Assembly (NCBI GenBank): GCA_049517655.1
Contig: JBEKRQ010000001.1
Span: forward strand, 248,001-312,000
Length of the DNA stretch: 64,000 nucleotides
Reading direction: 5' to 3'
DNA from: UBA11358 sp049517655
GTDB taxonomy: Bacteria > Verrucomicrobiota > Verrucomicrobiia > Limisphaerales > UBA11358
Shown: piece after piece, positions 35,551 to 44,494 of the stretch
How the letters are laid out: the number at the start of each line of letters is the position of its first letter
Numbering within the stretch: the stretch's first letter is position 1
Made by a program: the position numbers and the translations under genes
The notes under the pieces: model-generated
Told to the model about the DNA's origin: nothing
Databases searched by the model: none
What the model saw: only the letters and a program-made list of their open reading frames with translations

Positions 35551-36947
35551 AAATTGAAGTGGAAACACGTTCTTTGAAATTTGTCGCCGAAGCCTGCGTC
35601 GCCGATGTTCGCCACGGGTTGGTGAAAAGTTTGGTAAAAAATGTCTGCACCGATTCACGGCAGACGAAACCGGGCGATCTGTTTTTTGCCATCAAAGGCG
35701 AAAAATTCGATGGCCACGATTTTATCAACGAAGTGGCGGCCAAAGGTGCTGTGGCGGTGGTTGTTCCGGAAAAGGGGAAAATTCCAGCGCAATTGCCGGA
35801 CTGTGCAGTGCTAGTTGTTAAGGATACGCGTGCAGCGCTCGGTCAGTTGGCGGCGGCATATCGGAAAGAATTTGATTTACCGGTGATTGCTGTTGGCGGT
35901 TCGAATGGCAAAACGACAGTGAAGGAACTGATGGCATCGGCGCTCCGGCAAGGCTTGGCGACGCTTTGGAGTGAGGCGAATTTCAACAACGATATCGGCG
36001 TGCCGCTGACGTTGTTGCGTCTGGAAAAATCGCACCAAGCCGCCGTGCTTGAAGTGGGCACGAATCATCCAGGGGAACTTGCGCCGCTCGTAAAAATGAT
36101 TCAGCCCAAATACGGCGTCATCACAAACATCGGGCGCGAACATCTGGAATTTTTTGGCGATGTCGCGGGCGTCGTGCAAGAAGAAGGCTGGCTTGCAGAA
36201 CTTTTGCCGGTGGACGGCACGCTCTTTATCAACGGCGACGACGAATGGACGGAGCAAATCGCGAAACGAGTTCGCGCCAAAATTGTTCGCGTCGGGTTGG
36301 GGAAAAAAAACAACTGGCGCGCCCGCTCGATTCGTCTGGACAAAAATGGAGTGACGTTTCGCGTGGACGCGCCGAAAGCGGAATTCAGCGGCGAGTATCG
36401 CATCAATTTACTCGGTCGCCATCAGGTGACAAACGCTTTGTTTGCGGTTGCGGTCAGTGAGGAACTAGGCTTGGGCCGTCCCGCAGTGCGGGACGGCCTG
36501 GCCGAATGCAAACCGCCAAGGATGCGGCTACAGTTTTGGGAAGCGGGCGGCGTGCGCGTGCTCGACGACGCCTATAACGCGAACGCGGATTCGACGCTCG
36601 CGGCGCTTGAAACGCTCCGCGATTTGCCGTTGCAAGGCCGGCGCGTAGCGGTGCTTGGCGACATGGCTGAGCTCGGTGCGCACAGTGAGGCGGCGCATGC
36701 GGAAGTTGGCAGGCGCGCGGCGGAATTGGGCATCGGACAATTGTTCGCTGTCGGCAAAATGGCGGGTGTCACGGCAACAGCGGCGCGCGAAGCGGGCTTG
36801 ACCCGCGTGATTGAATTTGCGGATGTCGAAGCGGCGGTGAAAGCAGTGAAGTCTTTTTTAAAGGCAGGCGATGTGGTTTTATTGAAGGCGTCACGGGCGT
36901 CGCGCCTGGAACGCATTGCCGAGACGTTGAAGTCGGGAAAATCGTAA
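35547..36947 (+). CDS. murF: UDP-MurNAc-tripeptide D-Ala-D-Ala ligase
   Basis: Adds D-alanyl-D-alanine to the UDP-MurNAc tripeptide. The early block CTDSRQTKPGDLFFAIKGEKFDGHDF and the ATP-binding GGSNGKTTVKE are typical, as are NNDIGVPLTLL, LEVGTNHPGE and DDAYNANADSTLAALETL. Length 466 is normal. A TTG start overlaps the ftsI stop. A GC-rich hairpin at 36474-36498 falls within the frame but adds no extra residues relative to the family. murE, which usually precedes murF, is absent. Confidence 0.95.
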   Translation: MKIEVETRSLKFVAEACVADVRHGLVKSLVKNVCTDSRQTKPGDLFFAIKGEKFDGHDFINEVAAKGAVAVVVPEKGKIPAQLPDCAVLVVKDTRAALGQLAAAYRKEFDLPVIAVGGSNGKTTVKELMASALRQGLATLWSEANFNNDIGVPLTLLRLEKSHQAAVLEVGTNHPGELAPLVKMIQPKYGVITNIGREHLEFFGDVAGVVQEEGWLAELLPVDGTLFINGDDEWTEQIAKRVRAKIVRVGLGKKNNWRARSIRLDKNGVTFRVDAPKAEFSGEYRINLLGRHQVTNALFAVAVSEELGLGRPAVRDGLAECKPPRMRLQFWEAGGVRVLDDAYNANADSTLAALETLRDLPLQGRRVAVLGDMAELGAHSEAAHAEVGRRAAELGIGQLFAVGKMAGVTATAAREAGLTRVIEFADVEAAVKAVKSFLKAGDVVLLKASRASRLERIAETLKSGKS

Positions 36948-36956
36948 ACGAAAACA

Positions 36957-38108
36957 ATGCTTTATTATTTAAGCCAGCAGTTGCTCGATTGGTTTCATGG
37001 GACACCTTGGGAAAGCCGGCTCTCGTGGCTGCGGCTTTTTCACTACATCACAGTGCGGAGCGCGGGCGGGGCAATCACGGCGCTGGCTTTGAGTTGGTGG
37101 CTCGGGCCGAAAATCATTGACTGGCTCAAGCAATTAAAATTCGGCCAGGATTACGCGGACAAGGCCGAAGAAGTCGGTGGATTGGACGCGCGCGTTTTGG
37201 GCAAAAAAGGAACGCCGACGATGGGCGGCATTTTGATTGTGGCGGTTTTGTTGTTCTCAACGATTTTATGGGCGCAGTTGGACAACAAACTGATTTTGCT
37301 GACACTGTTGTCGGTGCTCGTGCTGGCGGGGCTGGGATTTTACGACGATTACGCAAAAATCATCCGGCAAAGCGGCGGCGGCGCTCCGCCGCGCGTGAAA
37401 CTGTGGGTCCAAATCGTATTGGCGGTTTTTATCGGTGTCTATTTGTGGATGACGCCCTCGACAGGCAGATTGGTGACGCAAATCATGGTGCCGTTTTGGA
37501 AATATCCGGTGGCGATGAACGCAGGCTGGATCGGTCTGCTGATTGTGGTGCTGGCGATTGTCGGCAGTTCGAATGCGGTGAATTTGACAGATGGCCTCGA
37601 TGGTCTGGCGATTGGCTGCACGCTGATTGTGGCATTTGTGTTTCTTGTGTTCACGTATGTGGCAGGCAACATCAAGGTGGCGGGCTATTTGCAAATTCCC
37701 TATGTGCCCGGTGCGGGCGAGTTAACGGTGTTTTGCGCGGCGTTGATCGGTGCGGGCCTTGGTTTTTTGTGGTTCAACTGCCATCCGGCGCAGGTGTTCA
37801 TGGGCGACACGGGGTCGCTCGCGCTCGGAGGAGCGTTCGGCATCATCGCGGTGCTGATTCATCAGCCGTTCGTGCTGGTGATAGCGGGTGGTGTGTTTGT
37901 GATGGAAGCTGTTTCGGTGATTCTGCAAACCGGCTGGTTTCGTTTCACGCGAATGCGCACCGGCACAGGCCGACGGATTTTTTTAATGGCGCCCTTGCAT
38001 CATCATTTCGAGAAAAAAGGCTGGTACGAATCACAAGTGGTGATGCGTTTTTACATTTTGTGCGTGCTGTTCGCGGTCATCGCGCTGGCCACGCTGAAAC
38101 TGAGGTGA
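36957..38108 (+). CDS. mraY: phospho-MurNAc-pentapeptide translocase
   Basis: Transfers phospho-MurNAc-pentapeptide to undecaprenyl phosphate (lipid I). The 383-residue protein has about ten membrane helices. The catalytic aspartate pair is in GLGFYDDYAK. The later DGLDGLAIG with NLTDGLDG, GDTGSLALGG and the HHHFEKKGW motif near the end are all conserved. Ten bp separate it from murF. Confidence 0.96.
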   Translation: MLYYLSQQLLDWFHGTPWESRLSWLRLFHYITVRSAGGAITALALSWWLGPKIIDWLKQLKFGQDYADKAEEVGGLDARVLGKKGTPTMGGILIVAVLLFSTILWAQLDNKLILLTLLSVLVLAGLGFYDDYAKIIRQSGGGAPPRVKLWVQIVLAVFIGVYLWMTPSTGRLVTQIMVPFWKYPVAMNAGWIGLLIVVLAIVGSSNAVNLTDGLDGLAIGCTLIVAFVFLVFTYVAGNIKVAGYLQIPYVPGAGELTVFCAALIGAGLGFLWFNCHPAQVFMGDTGSLALGGAFGIIAVLIHQPFVLVIAGGVFVMEAVSVILQTGWFRFTRMRTGTGRRIFLMAPLHHHFEKKGWYESQVVMRFYILCVLFAVIALATLKLR

Positions 38109-38429
38109 ATGATGATGTTCGCATTGGCTAAAAACGGAATTTTGACAGGTTGCTTTACTCCTTGCGCCGATGACCGTTCGCTGTTAAAAACATTGGTGGC
38201 AGCGGAGAGGCGCGCGGTGGCCCGAAGGGTGTTTTTATATTCAGTCGATGGCTTGAGACTGAACTGGCCTGGGTTTTTAAACAATCCACATCCGCAGCGG
38301 CTTCAAGCGCAAACCGGTGAATATGACGACTTTAACACGCCACGGAGTTTTGAGAGGGGAAACTTCGTTGCGGAAAACTCAACAACACAACCTCAACACG
38401 AAAGGACGCAACCAGCGCCAAATCAATGA
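38109..38429 (+). CDS. doubtful 106-residue frame after mraY
   Basis: An open frame begins one base after the mraY stop and overlaps the LysM gene by four bases (ATGA). The first half (KNGILTGCFTPCADDRSLLKTLVAAERRAVARRVF) has some coding character; the second half is Gln/Thr/Pro-rich. No family is recognised. It lies in the position where murD often sits, but shows no resemblance to MurD. If it is not a gene, the 317 bp hold nothing else recognisable. Confidence 0.3.
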   Translation: MMMFALAKNGILTGCFTPCADDRSLLKTLVAAERRAVARRVFLYSVDGLRLNWPGFLNNPHPQRLQAQTGEYDDFNTPRSFERGNFVAENSTTQPQHERTQPAPNQ

Positions 38430-39169
38430 ATAATCCAAACCCATTCGTACCTCAAGGCTCCCTGTTGGAGCAGCAAAACAAACGCCGTTCACGCATAAAA
38501 GTCGGCGTGTTCTGCGTGCTTGCGGTCGGAATCGTAGGCCTGACCACAATGCTTATCCAAGGCTGCAAACGCGAACAAACCGAGACGGAAAACCAGCCAT
38601 CGCTCGAAACAAACGAGACTGCGATGAACACGAATCTTCCACCGGCGGTGGAAGCATCCAATCCTCCTGTGCTGCTTCCGCCGGCGATGACTCCTCCGCC
38701 CGTTGCACCGCCAGAGACGGGAGCTGCTGCGACCGAATACGTTGTGGTCAAAGGCGATTCATTCTCGAAGATTGCCAAAAAATTTGGCGTGAGTGTGAAA
38801 GCAATTAAAGCAATGAACCCTGGCGTCGAACCGACCAAATTGAAAGTCGGACAAAAACTTTCGATTCCGGCGTCGTCCGGCGGCACAGCTGCGCCTGCTG
38901 CTGCGAGCGCCCTGACTCCGACTGGTTCAAGCATGGGCGAGGAAACTTATACGGTGAAATCCGGCGACACGCTGACCAAGATTGCGAAGGCACACGGCAC
39001 AACCGTCAAGGCGATTGAATCCGAAAACAATCTGTCCACGACGAAAATCAAAGTCGGCCAGAAACTGAAGATTCCGGCAAAAGCTGAAGTTGCAGCTCCG
39101 GTATCGGCTCCAGTTGCGCCCGCGCCTGTGCTGCCGCAGGGCACAACGCCCGCGCCAGCCGGTCAGTAA
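38426..39169 (+). CDS. membrane-anchored LysM-domain protein
   Basis: A 247-residue protein with a single membrane helix (about residues 24-45, possibly a signal anchor), a Pro/Thr-rich linker and two LysM domains (EYVVVKGDSFSKIAKKFGVSVKAIKAMNPG and ETYTVKSGDTLTKIAKAHGTTVKAIESEN). LysM binds peptidoglycan glycan chains. It lies between mraY and ftsW, which places it in the division/wall operon. A Pro/Ala-rich tail follows the second LysM. Confidence 0.9.
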   Translation: MNNPNPFVPQGSLLEQQNKRRSRIKVGVFCVLAVGIVGLTTMLIQGCKREQTETENQPSLETNETAMNTNLPPAVEASNPPVLLPPAMTPPPVAPPETGAAATEYVVVKGDSFSKIAKKFGVSVKAIKAMNPGVEPTKLKVGQKLSIPASSGGTAAPAAASALTPTGSSMGEETYTVKSGDTLTKIAKAHGTTVKAIESENNLSTTKIKVGQKLKIPAKAEVAAPVSAPVAPAPVLPQGTTPAPAGQ

Positions 39170-39233
39170 CCGTCGCCGGGTGGAATTTTCGGCTGGGGGG
39201 GGTCCCGCTCTGCGGGATTTTGAAGGCATTGAA

Positions 39234-40364
39234 ATGAAGGTCGCCGTCACGACTTTGGCGTTTTGCGTCGCCGCCCTGTTGGCGCTGGGGCTGGTGATGC
39301 TTTACAGTTCAAGCATGACGCAAGTCGGCGCGCGTTACATCATGCTGCAACTTCTCTGGTGTGCGTTCGGCTTCGCCCTCTGCGTGGCGGCGACCGCTCT
39401 TGATTATCAATTGCTCAAAAAACTCGCCTGGCCGATTTTTATCCTTGCGGTACTTTTGCTCCTGCTTGTGCTCGTTCCGCACATCGGCAGAAAAATCAAC
39501 GGCGCGCGTCGTTGGTTCGATTTTTACGGCATGCGTTTTCAGCCGTCCGAATTCGGAAAAATCGCGCTCATCATCCTGCTGGCGTGGTATGGAGACCATT
39601 GCCAGCGGCACATGCACACATGGATACGCGGCGTCATTTTGCCAGGCATCCTCATCGTGCTGATACTCGGTCTGGTTTTTGTTGAACCCGATCGTGGCAC
39701 AACCATTTTGCTTGCCGCCGTCAGCGGCGCGATGCTGCTCATTGCCGGCGTCCGTTGGAAATACATTGTTCCTCCGGTTTTGCTCGGTGTGTTCGCTTTG
39801 ACAGTTTCCATTTTACGGGATCCGATGCGCATGAAGCGCATTTTCAGTTGGTGGGATTTGGAGCAGAACAAGGACGGCGTCGGCTATCAGGCACATCAGG
39901 CCATGATCGCGCTCGGCTCCGGCGGCTGGACCGGCCTTGGTCTCGGGAACGGCCGCCAGAAACTCGGCTTCGTGCCGGAACATCACACCGATTTTATTTT
40001 TTCCATTATTGGCGAGGAATTGGGTTTGGTCGCGACGCTGCTGGTCGTTCTCGCGTTCGTCGTCATTGCGATTTGCGGCATTTACATCGCGCTGAACTCG
40101 CGCGACACGTTCGGATTTTTGCTTGCAGCGGGCGTCACGTTTCTAATCAGCCTGCAGGCGGCGATTAACATCGGCGTTGTCACCAGCGCGCTGCCGAATA
40201 AAGGCCTGCCGTTGCCGTTCATCAGTTATGGCGGCTCAAATCTGCTCGCCATGTTCATATGCGTCGGGATTTTGTTCAGTGTCGCGCGTCACGCCCGCGC
40301 GCGCGGCAGAATTCCCGCGGCTGCCATCGAAACCGACGAGATTTCAATCACTCAAACCACATGA
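39234..40364 (+). CDS. ftsW: septal peptidoglycan polymerase FtsW
   Basis: A SEDS-family glycosyltransferase that polymerises lipid II with FtsI. The ATG at 39234 gives 376 residues and about nine to ten membrane helices, beginning with a helix that ends LGLVMLYSSSMTQ, typical of FtsW. The family motifs GARRWFDFYGMRFQPSEFGKIA, GVGYQAHQAMIALGSGG and KGLPLPFISYGGSNL are present. Upstream in-frame codons overlap the LysM gene and look non-coding. murG follows with an ATGA overlap. Confidence 0.95.
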   Translation: MKVAVTTLAFCVAALLALGLVMLYSSSMTQVGARYIMLQLLWCAFGFALCVAATALDYQLLKKLAWPIFILAVLLLLLVLVPHIGRKINGARRWFDFYGMRFQPSEFGKIALIILLAWYGDHCQRHMHTWIRGVILPGILIVLILGLVFVEPDRGTTILLAAVSGAMLLIAGVRWKYIVPPVLLGVFALTVSILRDPMRMKRIFSWWDLEQNKDGVGYQAHQAMIALGSGGWTGLGLGNGRQKLGFVPEHHTDFIFSIIGEELGLVATLLVVLAFVVIAICGIYIALNSRDTFGFLLAAGVTFLISLQAAINIGVVTSALPNKGLPLPFISYGGSNLLAMFICVGILFSVARHARARGRIPAAAIETDEISITQTT

Positions 40365-41569
40365 TCGCGCCCGGAGTCAAATCGCCCTTCGTCGCCATCG
40401 CGTGCGGCGGCACGGGCGGGCATCTGTTTCCGGGGGTGGTGGTCGCTGAACAGCTTCAGCGACGGAATTGCGCCGTCACGTTGCTCATCTCGCCGAAGGA
40501 TATAGACCAGCAGGCCGTCAAATCTGCGCGTGGCATGCAAATCGTCACGCTGCCTGCTGTCGCGCTGCAAAATCGCAATTACATCTCGTTTGCGCGCAGC
40601 TTTTGGCAATCGTGGCGCGCGTCGCTGAAAATTTTCAAAGACCACCCGCCGCAGGCTGTGCTTGCAATGGGCGGTTTCACCAGCGCCCCGCCCGTTCTCG
40701 CCGCGAAGAAATTCCATGCGAAAACGTTCCTGCACGAATCCAACGCCATCCCCGGCCGCGCAAACCGCTTTCTTGCGCGCTTTGTGGATGAAGCGTTCGC
40801 CGGATTTCCCGAAGCCGCCGCCCGACTCCGCGTCCTCAAAGTCACGACGACGGGAACGCCTGTGCGCCCCCAATTTCAGCCGCGCGATCCCGCCGCGTGC
40901 CGGACTGCGCTTGGCTTTGAACCCGACCGCCCGGTGATCCTGGTCATGGGCGGCAGTCAGGGTGCAAGCGGCGTCAACGAAATGATTTTGTCCGCGTTGC
41001 CCGCGCTTGGTGAATGCGCCAAAAATTGGCAGTGGCTTCATCTCACTGGCGTAAACGATTCGGAAAAAGTCAAAAGCGCCTACGATGCCCGTGGTTTGAT
41101 CGCCGTTGTCAAACCGTTTCTGGTGGAAATGGATTTGGCGCTTGGTGCGGCGACCGTTGCCGTCAGTCGCGCGGGTGCGTCGTCTCTGGCCGAAATTGCC
41201 GCGATGCGCCTGCCGTCGCTTCTGATTCCGTATCCGGCTGCGGCAAACAATCATCAATTTCACAACGCGCGCGCTTTTGAAAAAACCGGCGCGGCGCGCC
41301 TGCTCGAGCAAAAAGCCGCAACGCCCCAAAGAGTTGCCATTCTATTGCGTGAACTGGTTGAAGACGCCGCCGCCCGCTCAAAGATTCAAACCGCGCTCGC
41401 ACAATGGCACGCGCCCAAGGCGGCGGAGCAAATCGCGGAAATCATGCTGGCTGCAGTTTTTTGGAGCGCGGACAGCCGTGTCCGCGCGGATGAATCTTTG
41501 CGCGAAACCAGCGGGCAATGCTGTCCGCGCTCCGATGCGGTTGAACGGCAGAATTTTTCCGCCGCATGA
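40361..41569 (+). CDS. murG: UDP-GlcNAc:lipid I N-acetylglucosaminyltransferase
   Basis: Makes lipid II. The ATG at 40361 overlaps the ftsW stop and leads to AIACGGTGGHLFPGVVVAEQL, the glycine-rich acceptor loop. VLAMGGFTSAPPVLAA, LHESNAIPGRANR and the second-half donor blocks VMGGSQGASGVNE and SRAGASSLAEIAAMRLPSLLIPYP are present. The 402-residue protein has about 35 extra C-terminal residues beyond the usual end; they are encoded by a GC-rich palindromic repeat (41463-41533) and look unlike MurG. murB overlaps by four bases. Confidence 0.94.
   Translation: MIAPGVKSPFVAIACGGTGGHLFPGVVVAEQLQRRNCAVTLLISPKDIDQQAVKSARGMQIVTLPAVALQNRNYISFARSFWQSWRASLKIFKDHPPQAVLAMGGFTSAPPVLAAKKFHAKTFLHESNAIPGRANRFLARFVDEAFAGFPEAAARLRVLKVTTTGTPVRPQFQPRDPAACRTALGFEPDRPVILVMGGSQGASGVNEMILSALPALGECAKNWQWLHLTGVNDSEKVKSAYDARGLIAVVKPFLVEMDLALGAATVAVSRAGASSLAEIAAMRLPSLLIPYPAAANNHQFHNARAFEKTGAARLLEQKAATPQRVAILLRELVEDAAARSKIQTALAQWHAPKAAEQIAEIMLAAVFWSADSRVRADESLRETSGQCCPRSDAVERQNFSAA
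41463..41533. repeat. palindromic repeat in the 3' end of murG
   Basis: GCGCGGACA and TGTCCGCGC form a tight hairpin (41466-41487). A distal 13-bp stretch at 41521-41533 is the exact inverse complement of 41463-41475. The words GGAG-GCGGACA-TGTCCGCGC are the same as the second half of the composite element at 47046-47134. Here the repeat encodes the last residues of MurG. Confidence 0.85.
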
Positions 41570-42507
41570 GAGCTATTTTGGAACGACCGATGAAAGCCGG
41601 AACACATATTGCCGACGAACTCGCTGAACATGTTTCGCGCGCGACCGTCATTTGCCGCGGGGAGCCGCTGGCAAAACACACCACGTTGTGCGTCGGTGGT
41701 CCGGCGGACATTTATATCGAGCCGGCGTCGGAAGGCGATTTGGCGGGCGTTGTGAGATTTTGCAGCAAGCATGATTTGCCGTTTTTCGTAATGGGTCGCG
41801 GCTCGAATTTATTGGTGCGCGACGGCGGTTTTTGCGGCGTGGTGATTTGTCTGGCACATCCGTGTTTCAGCCGCATCGAAGTTGCGGGTGAGCGGCTGCG
41901 CTGCGGCGCGGGCGCAAAACTGAAAAATGTAGCGTTGGAAGCGAAACGTCACGGTTTGAGCGATGTGGAATTTCTCGAAGACATTCCCGGCAGCATTGGC
42001 GGCGCGTTGCGCATGAACGCGGGCGCGATGGGCAATGCGACGTTTGATGTCGTCGAGTCGGTTCGTTTAATGGATTTCGATGGCAATGTGTGTGAACTCG
42101 CGCCGGAGGAAATGTCGGTTGAATATCGCGGTTGCGGCGTTTTGAAAACGCACATCGCGCTGAGCGCGGTATTCAAATGCACGCCCGCGCCGCGCGAAAA
42201 AATCAGGGAACGCATGAAAGTATTCAGTCAAAAGCGCTGGGAAATGCAGCCTGCCGCGCCGAGCGCCGGTTGCATATTCAAAAACCCGGCTGCGATTCCG
42301 GCGGGCAAACTGATTGACGAACTGGGCTTGAAAGGCGCGCGTGTCGGCGGGGCGATGGTTTCGGCCGAGCACGGCAATTTTATCGTGAATGATGGCAACG
42401 CGACGGCGCGCGACATTTTGGAATTGATTGAAATGTTGAAACAGCGCGCGAAAGATGAGCGCGGCATCGAATTATGCACGGAAGTTGAAATCATCGGCGA
42501 GGATTGA
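41566..42507 (+). CDS. murB: UDP-N-acetylenolpyruvoylglucosamine reductase
   Basis: Reduces the enolpyruvyl group to give UDP-MurNAc. The FAD-binding region includes HTTLCVGGPADIYIEP and FFVMGRGSNLLVRDGGF; the active-site block GIPGSIGGALRMNAG-like (EDIPGSIGGALRMNAGAMG) and the C-terminal SAGCIFKNP are present. Length 313 is normal. The ATG overlaps the murG stop; an ATG at 41590 is an alternative. Confidence 0.95.
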   Translation: MRAILERPMKAGTHIADELAEHVSRATVICRGEPLAKHTTLCVGGPADIYIEPASEGDLAGVVRFCSKHDLPFFVMGRGSNLLVRDGGFCGVVICLAHPCFSRIEVAGERLRCGAGAKLKNVALEAKRHGLSDVEFLEDIPGSIGGALRMNAGAMGNATFDVVESVRLMDFDGNVCELAPEEMSVEYRGCGVLKTHIALSAVFKCTPAPREKIRERMKVFSQKRWEMQPAAPSAGCIFKNPAAIPAGKLIDELGLKGARVGGAMVSAEHGNFIVNDGNATARDILELIEMLKQRAKDERGIELCTEVEIIGED

Positions 42508-42525
42508 AAAGATTTTTATGACAAA

Positions 42526-43428
42526 ATGACCGGCAAACTCAAAATCGTGGTGATGTTGGGCGGGCCAAGCGCGGAACGCGAAGTCTCGTTGCGTTCGGGT
42601 GCGGCGGTAACGAAAGCGTTGCGCTCGCTTGGCCACGAGGTTCATGAGCTTGATCCTCGCGATGATTCGTGGGTTTTGCCGCAGAAAATGGACGTGGTCT
42701 TTCTCGCCTTGCACGGGACTTATGGCGAGGACGGCACGGTGCAGCGGCGCTTGGATGGACTTGGAGCGGTTTACACCGGTTGCGACGCCGAATCGAGCCG
42801 CATCGCGTTTGACAAAGTGCTGACGAAAAAACGTTGCATCGAAGCCGGAATTCCGTCGGCGAGATTTTTGGTTGTGAATTCAGAAAAAGTTCCGTGGCCG
42901 GATGGCTGGAGGCCGCCGCTGGTGGTGAAACCGGTGCGGCAGGGTTCGAGCGTCGGACTGCAATTTGTCGAGCAGATCGAAGATTGGCAAAAAGCAGTAG
43001 CGGAGGCGCTGAAGTTTGATTCGGAAGTTTTGGTCGAGGAGAAAATTGTCGGGCGTGAATGCACCGTGGGCATTTTGGATGACGAGGCGTTGCCGATTGT
43101 TGAAGTTCGTCCGAAAGTCGGTTCTTACGATTATAGAAACAAATACACAGCGGGCTGCACGGAGTATTTTTGCCCCGCGCCATTTGACGCGGCGCTGACG
43201 GAACGGATTCAGGAAGCGGCGCTGGGCGCGTTTAAGGCGATTGGCGGTCGTGATTACGCGCGCATTGATATGATGGTGCGTGCAAGCGGCGAACCGGTTG
43301 TGCTTGAGGTTAACACGCTGCCGGGCATGACGGAAACGAGTTTGCTGCCGAAGGCGGCGGCGGCGGCGGGTTTGAATTACGGGCAGCTTTGCCAGCGAAT
43401 GGTGGATTTGGCGTTGAAAAGGAAATGA
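42526..43428 (+). CDS. ddl: D-alanine--D-alanine ligase
   Basis: Joins two D-alanines for the stem peptide. The N-terminal block VVMLGGPSAEREVSLRSGAAV, the ATP-grasp region with VVKPVRQGSSVGL and VEEKIVGRECTVGIL, and the metal-binding end VLEVNTLPGMTETS are diagnostic. Length 300 is normal. It sits 18 bp after murB. Confidence 0.96.
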   Translation: MTGKLKIVVMLGGPSAEREVSLRSGAAVTKALRSLGHEVHELDPRDDSWVLPQKMDVVFLALHGTYGEDGTVQRRLDGLGAVYTGCDAESSRIAFDKVLTKKRCIEAGIPSARFLVVNSEKVPWPDGWRPPLVVKPVRQGSSVGLQFVEQIEDWQKAVAEALKFDSEVLVEEKIVGRECTVGILDDEALPIVEVRPKVGSYDYRNKYTAGCTEYFCPAPFDAALTERIQEAALGAFKAIGGRDYARIDMMVRASGEPVVLEVNTLPGMTETSLLPKAAAAAGLNYGQLCQRMVDLALKRK

Positions 43429-43536
43429 AAAATGAAGAATGTAAGATGCAGAATCGAACAAACTTTGAGCCATTACCCGAATCAGAGGTTCGCTCTTCAT
43501 TCATCATTCATCATTCTTAATTCTGCATTTCATCAT
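43423..43536. repeat. two-armed heptamer repeat between ddl and ftsQ
   Basis: The left arm contains 7-bp words such as AAATGAA, GAATGTA and AGATGCA; the right arm contains ATCATTC, TTCATTC and TGCATTT, their inverse complements. The two arms flank about 45 bases. The element fills the 106-bp gap, so ftsQ has no room for a separate ordinary leader other than the repeat. Confidence 0.75.
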
Positions 43537-44494
43537 GTGGTTTAGACGCGAACAAAAAAACCGGCGATTGAGGCGTGGACGCGTGCTCGACGTGAAACTG
43601 CGTTCGAGTCAGGTGCGCGCCGCGCGCACGCGGCTGGCGGTAATCATGCTGGGCGTCACCTTTGGAACGGTGGCCGGACTTTATTTGTTATGGCGCACGG
43701 GCGAGTGGACGCTGGACAAATTTGTTTATAAAAATTCCGAGTTCGCCATTCAGCGGATTAATGTGCAAACCGATGGTGTTATTGCCCCGGACCAACTGCG
43801 CCGCTGGTCTGGAGTGAAGCTCGGCGAAAATTTGATCGCGCTTGATTTGGCGTCGGTGAAACGCAATCTGGAACTTGTTTCGACCATTGATTCTGTTTCC
43901 GTCGAGCGCATCCTGCCGCGCACACTGCGAATTCGCGTGACGGAACGCCAGCCGGTGGCGCAAGTGGACGTGCCGTGCGCGGGCACAACGGGTGGAATAA
44001 CGGTTTCAGTTTTTCAATTGGACGCGGATGGTTACGTGATGCAACCGCTCGACCCCCGGCTGTGCGTGATTCCATTGTCGCAAGTAAGCGGGCAATTGCC
44101 GGTGATTGTGGGACTAAACATGTATGAATTGCGGCCCGGTCATCGCGTCGAATCGCCCCAAGTGCGGGCCGCATTGCAATTGGTGGCTGCGTTCGACCAT
44201 TCGCCGATGTCGGGGTTTGTGGATTTACAACGCATTGATGTTTCGTCACCGGGAATCGTTGTCGCAACGACAGAGCAGGGCAGCAAGATTACTTTTGGCC
44301 TCGACAATTTGGATCAGCAATTGCAACGCTGGCGCAAAATTTACGATTTGGGACAGAGTATGAACAGGGCCATCGTGACGCTCGATTTGGCGGTTTCCAA
44401 CAACGTTCCGGTTCGTTGGATGGAAGCCAGCGTGCCGCCGGTCACTGTGCCAAAATCGGTCAACCCAGCACACATTCGGAGGAAAAATGTTTGA
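43535..44494 (+). CDS. ftsQ: cell division protein FtsQ/DivIB
   Basis: A 319-residue bitopic division protein: a basic cytoplasmic N-terminus, a membrane helix at about residues 35-55, and a POTRA domain (FAIQRINVQTDGVIAPDQLRRWSGVKLGENLIALDLASVKRNLELVSTIDSVSVERILPRTLRIRVTERQPVAQV in shorter family words: AIQRINV, LGENLIALD, RTLRIRV). The beta domain follows. The ftsA start overlaps by eight bases. Confidence 0.9.
   Translation: MWFRREQKNRRLRRGRVLDVKLRSSQVRAARTRLAVIMLGVTFGTVAGLYLLWRTGEWTLDKFVYKNSEFAIQRINVQTDGVIAPDQLRRWSGVKLGENLIALDLASVKRNLELVSTIDSVSVERILPRTLRIRVTERQPVAQVDVPCAGTTGGITVSVFQLDADGYVMQPLDPRLCVIPLSQVSGQLPVIVGLNMYELRPGHRVESPQVRAALQLVAAFDHSPMSGFVDLQRIDVSSPGIVVATTEQGSKITFGLDNLDQQLQRWRKIYDLGQSMNRAIVTLDLAVSNNVPVRWMEASVPPVTVPKSVNPAHIRRKNV

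Noticed and set aside
36474..36498. Perfect hairpin GGCCGTCCCGC-AGT-GCGGGACGGCC within murF as another in-frame insertion
   Set aside because: The MurF residues there match the family spacing without extra length, so no insertion can be claimed.
40352..41329. 325-residue frame on the minus strand
   Set aside because: It lies antisense to murG, which carries the full set of MurG motifs.
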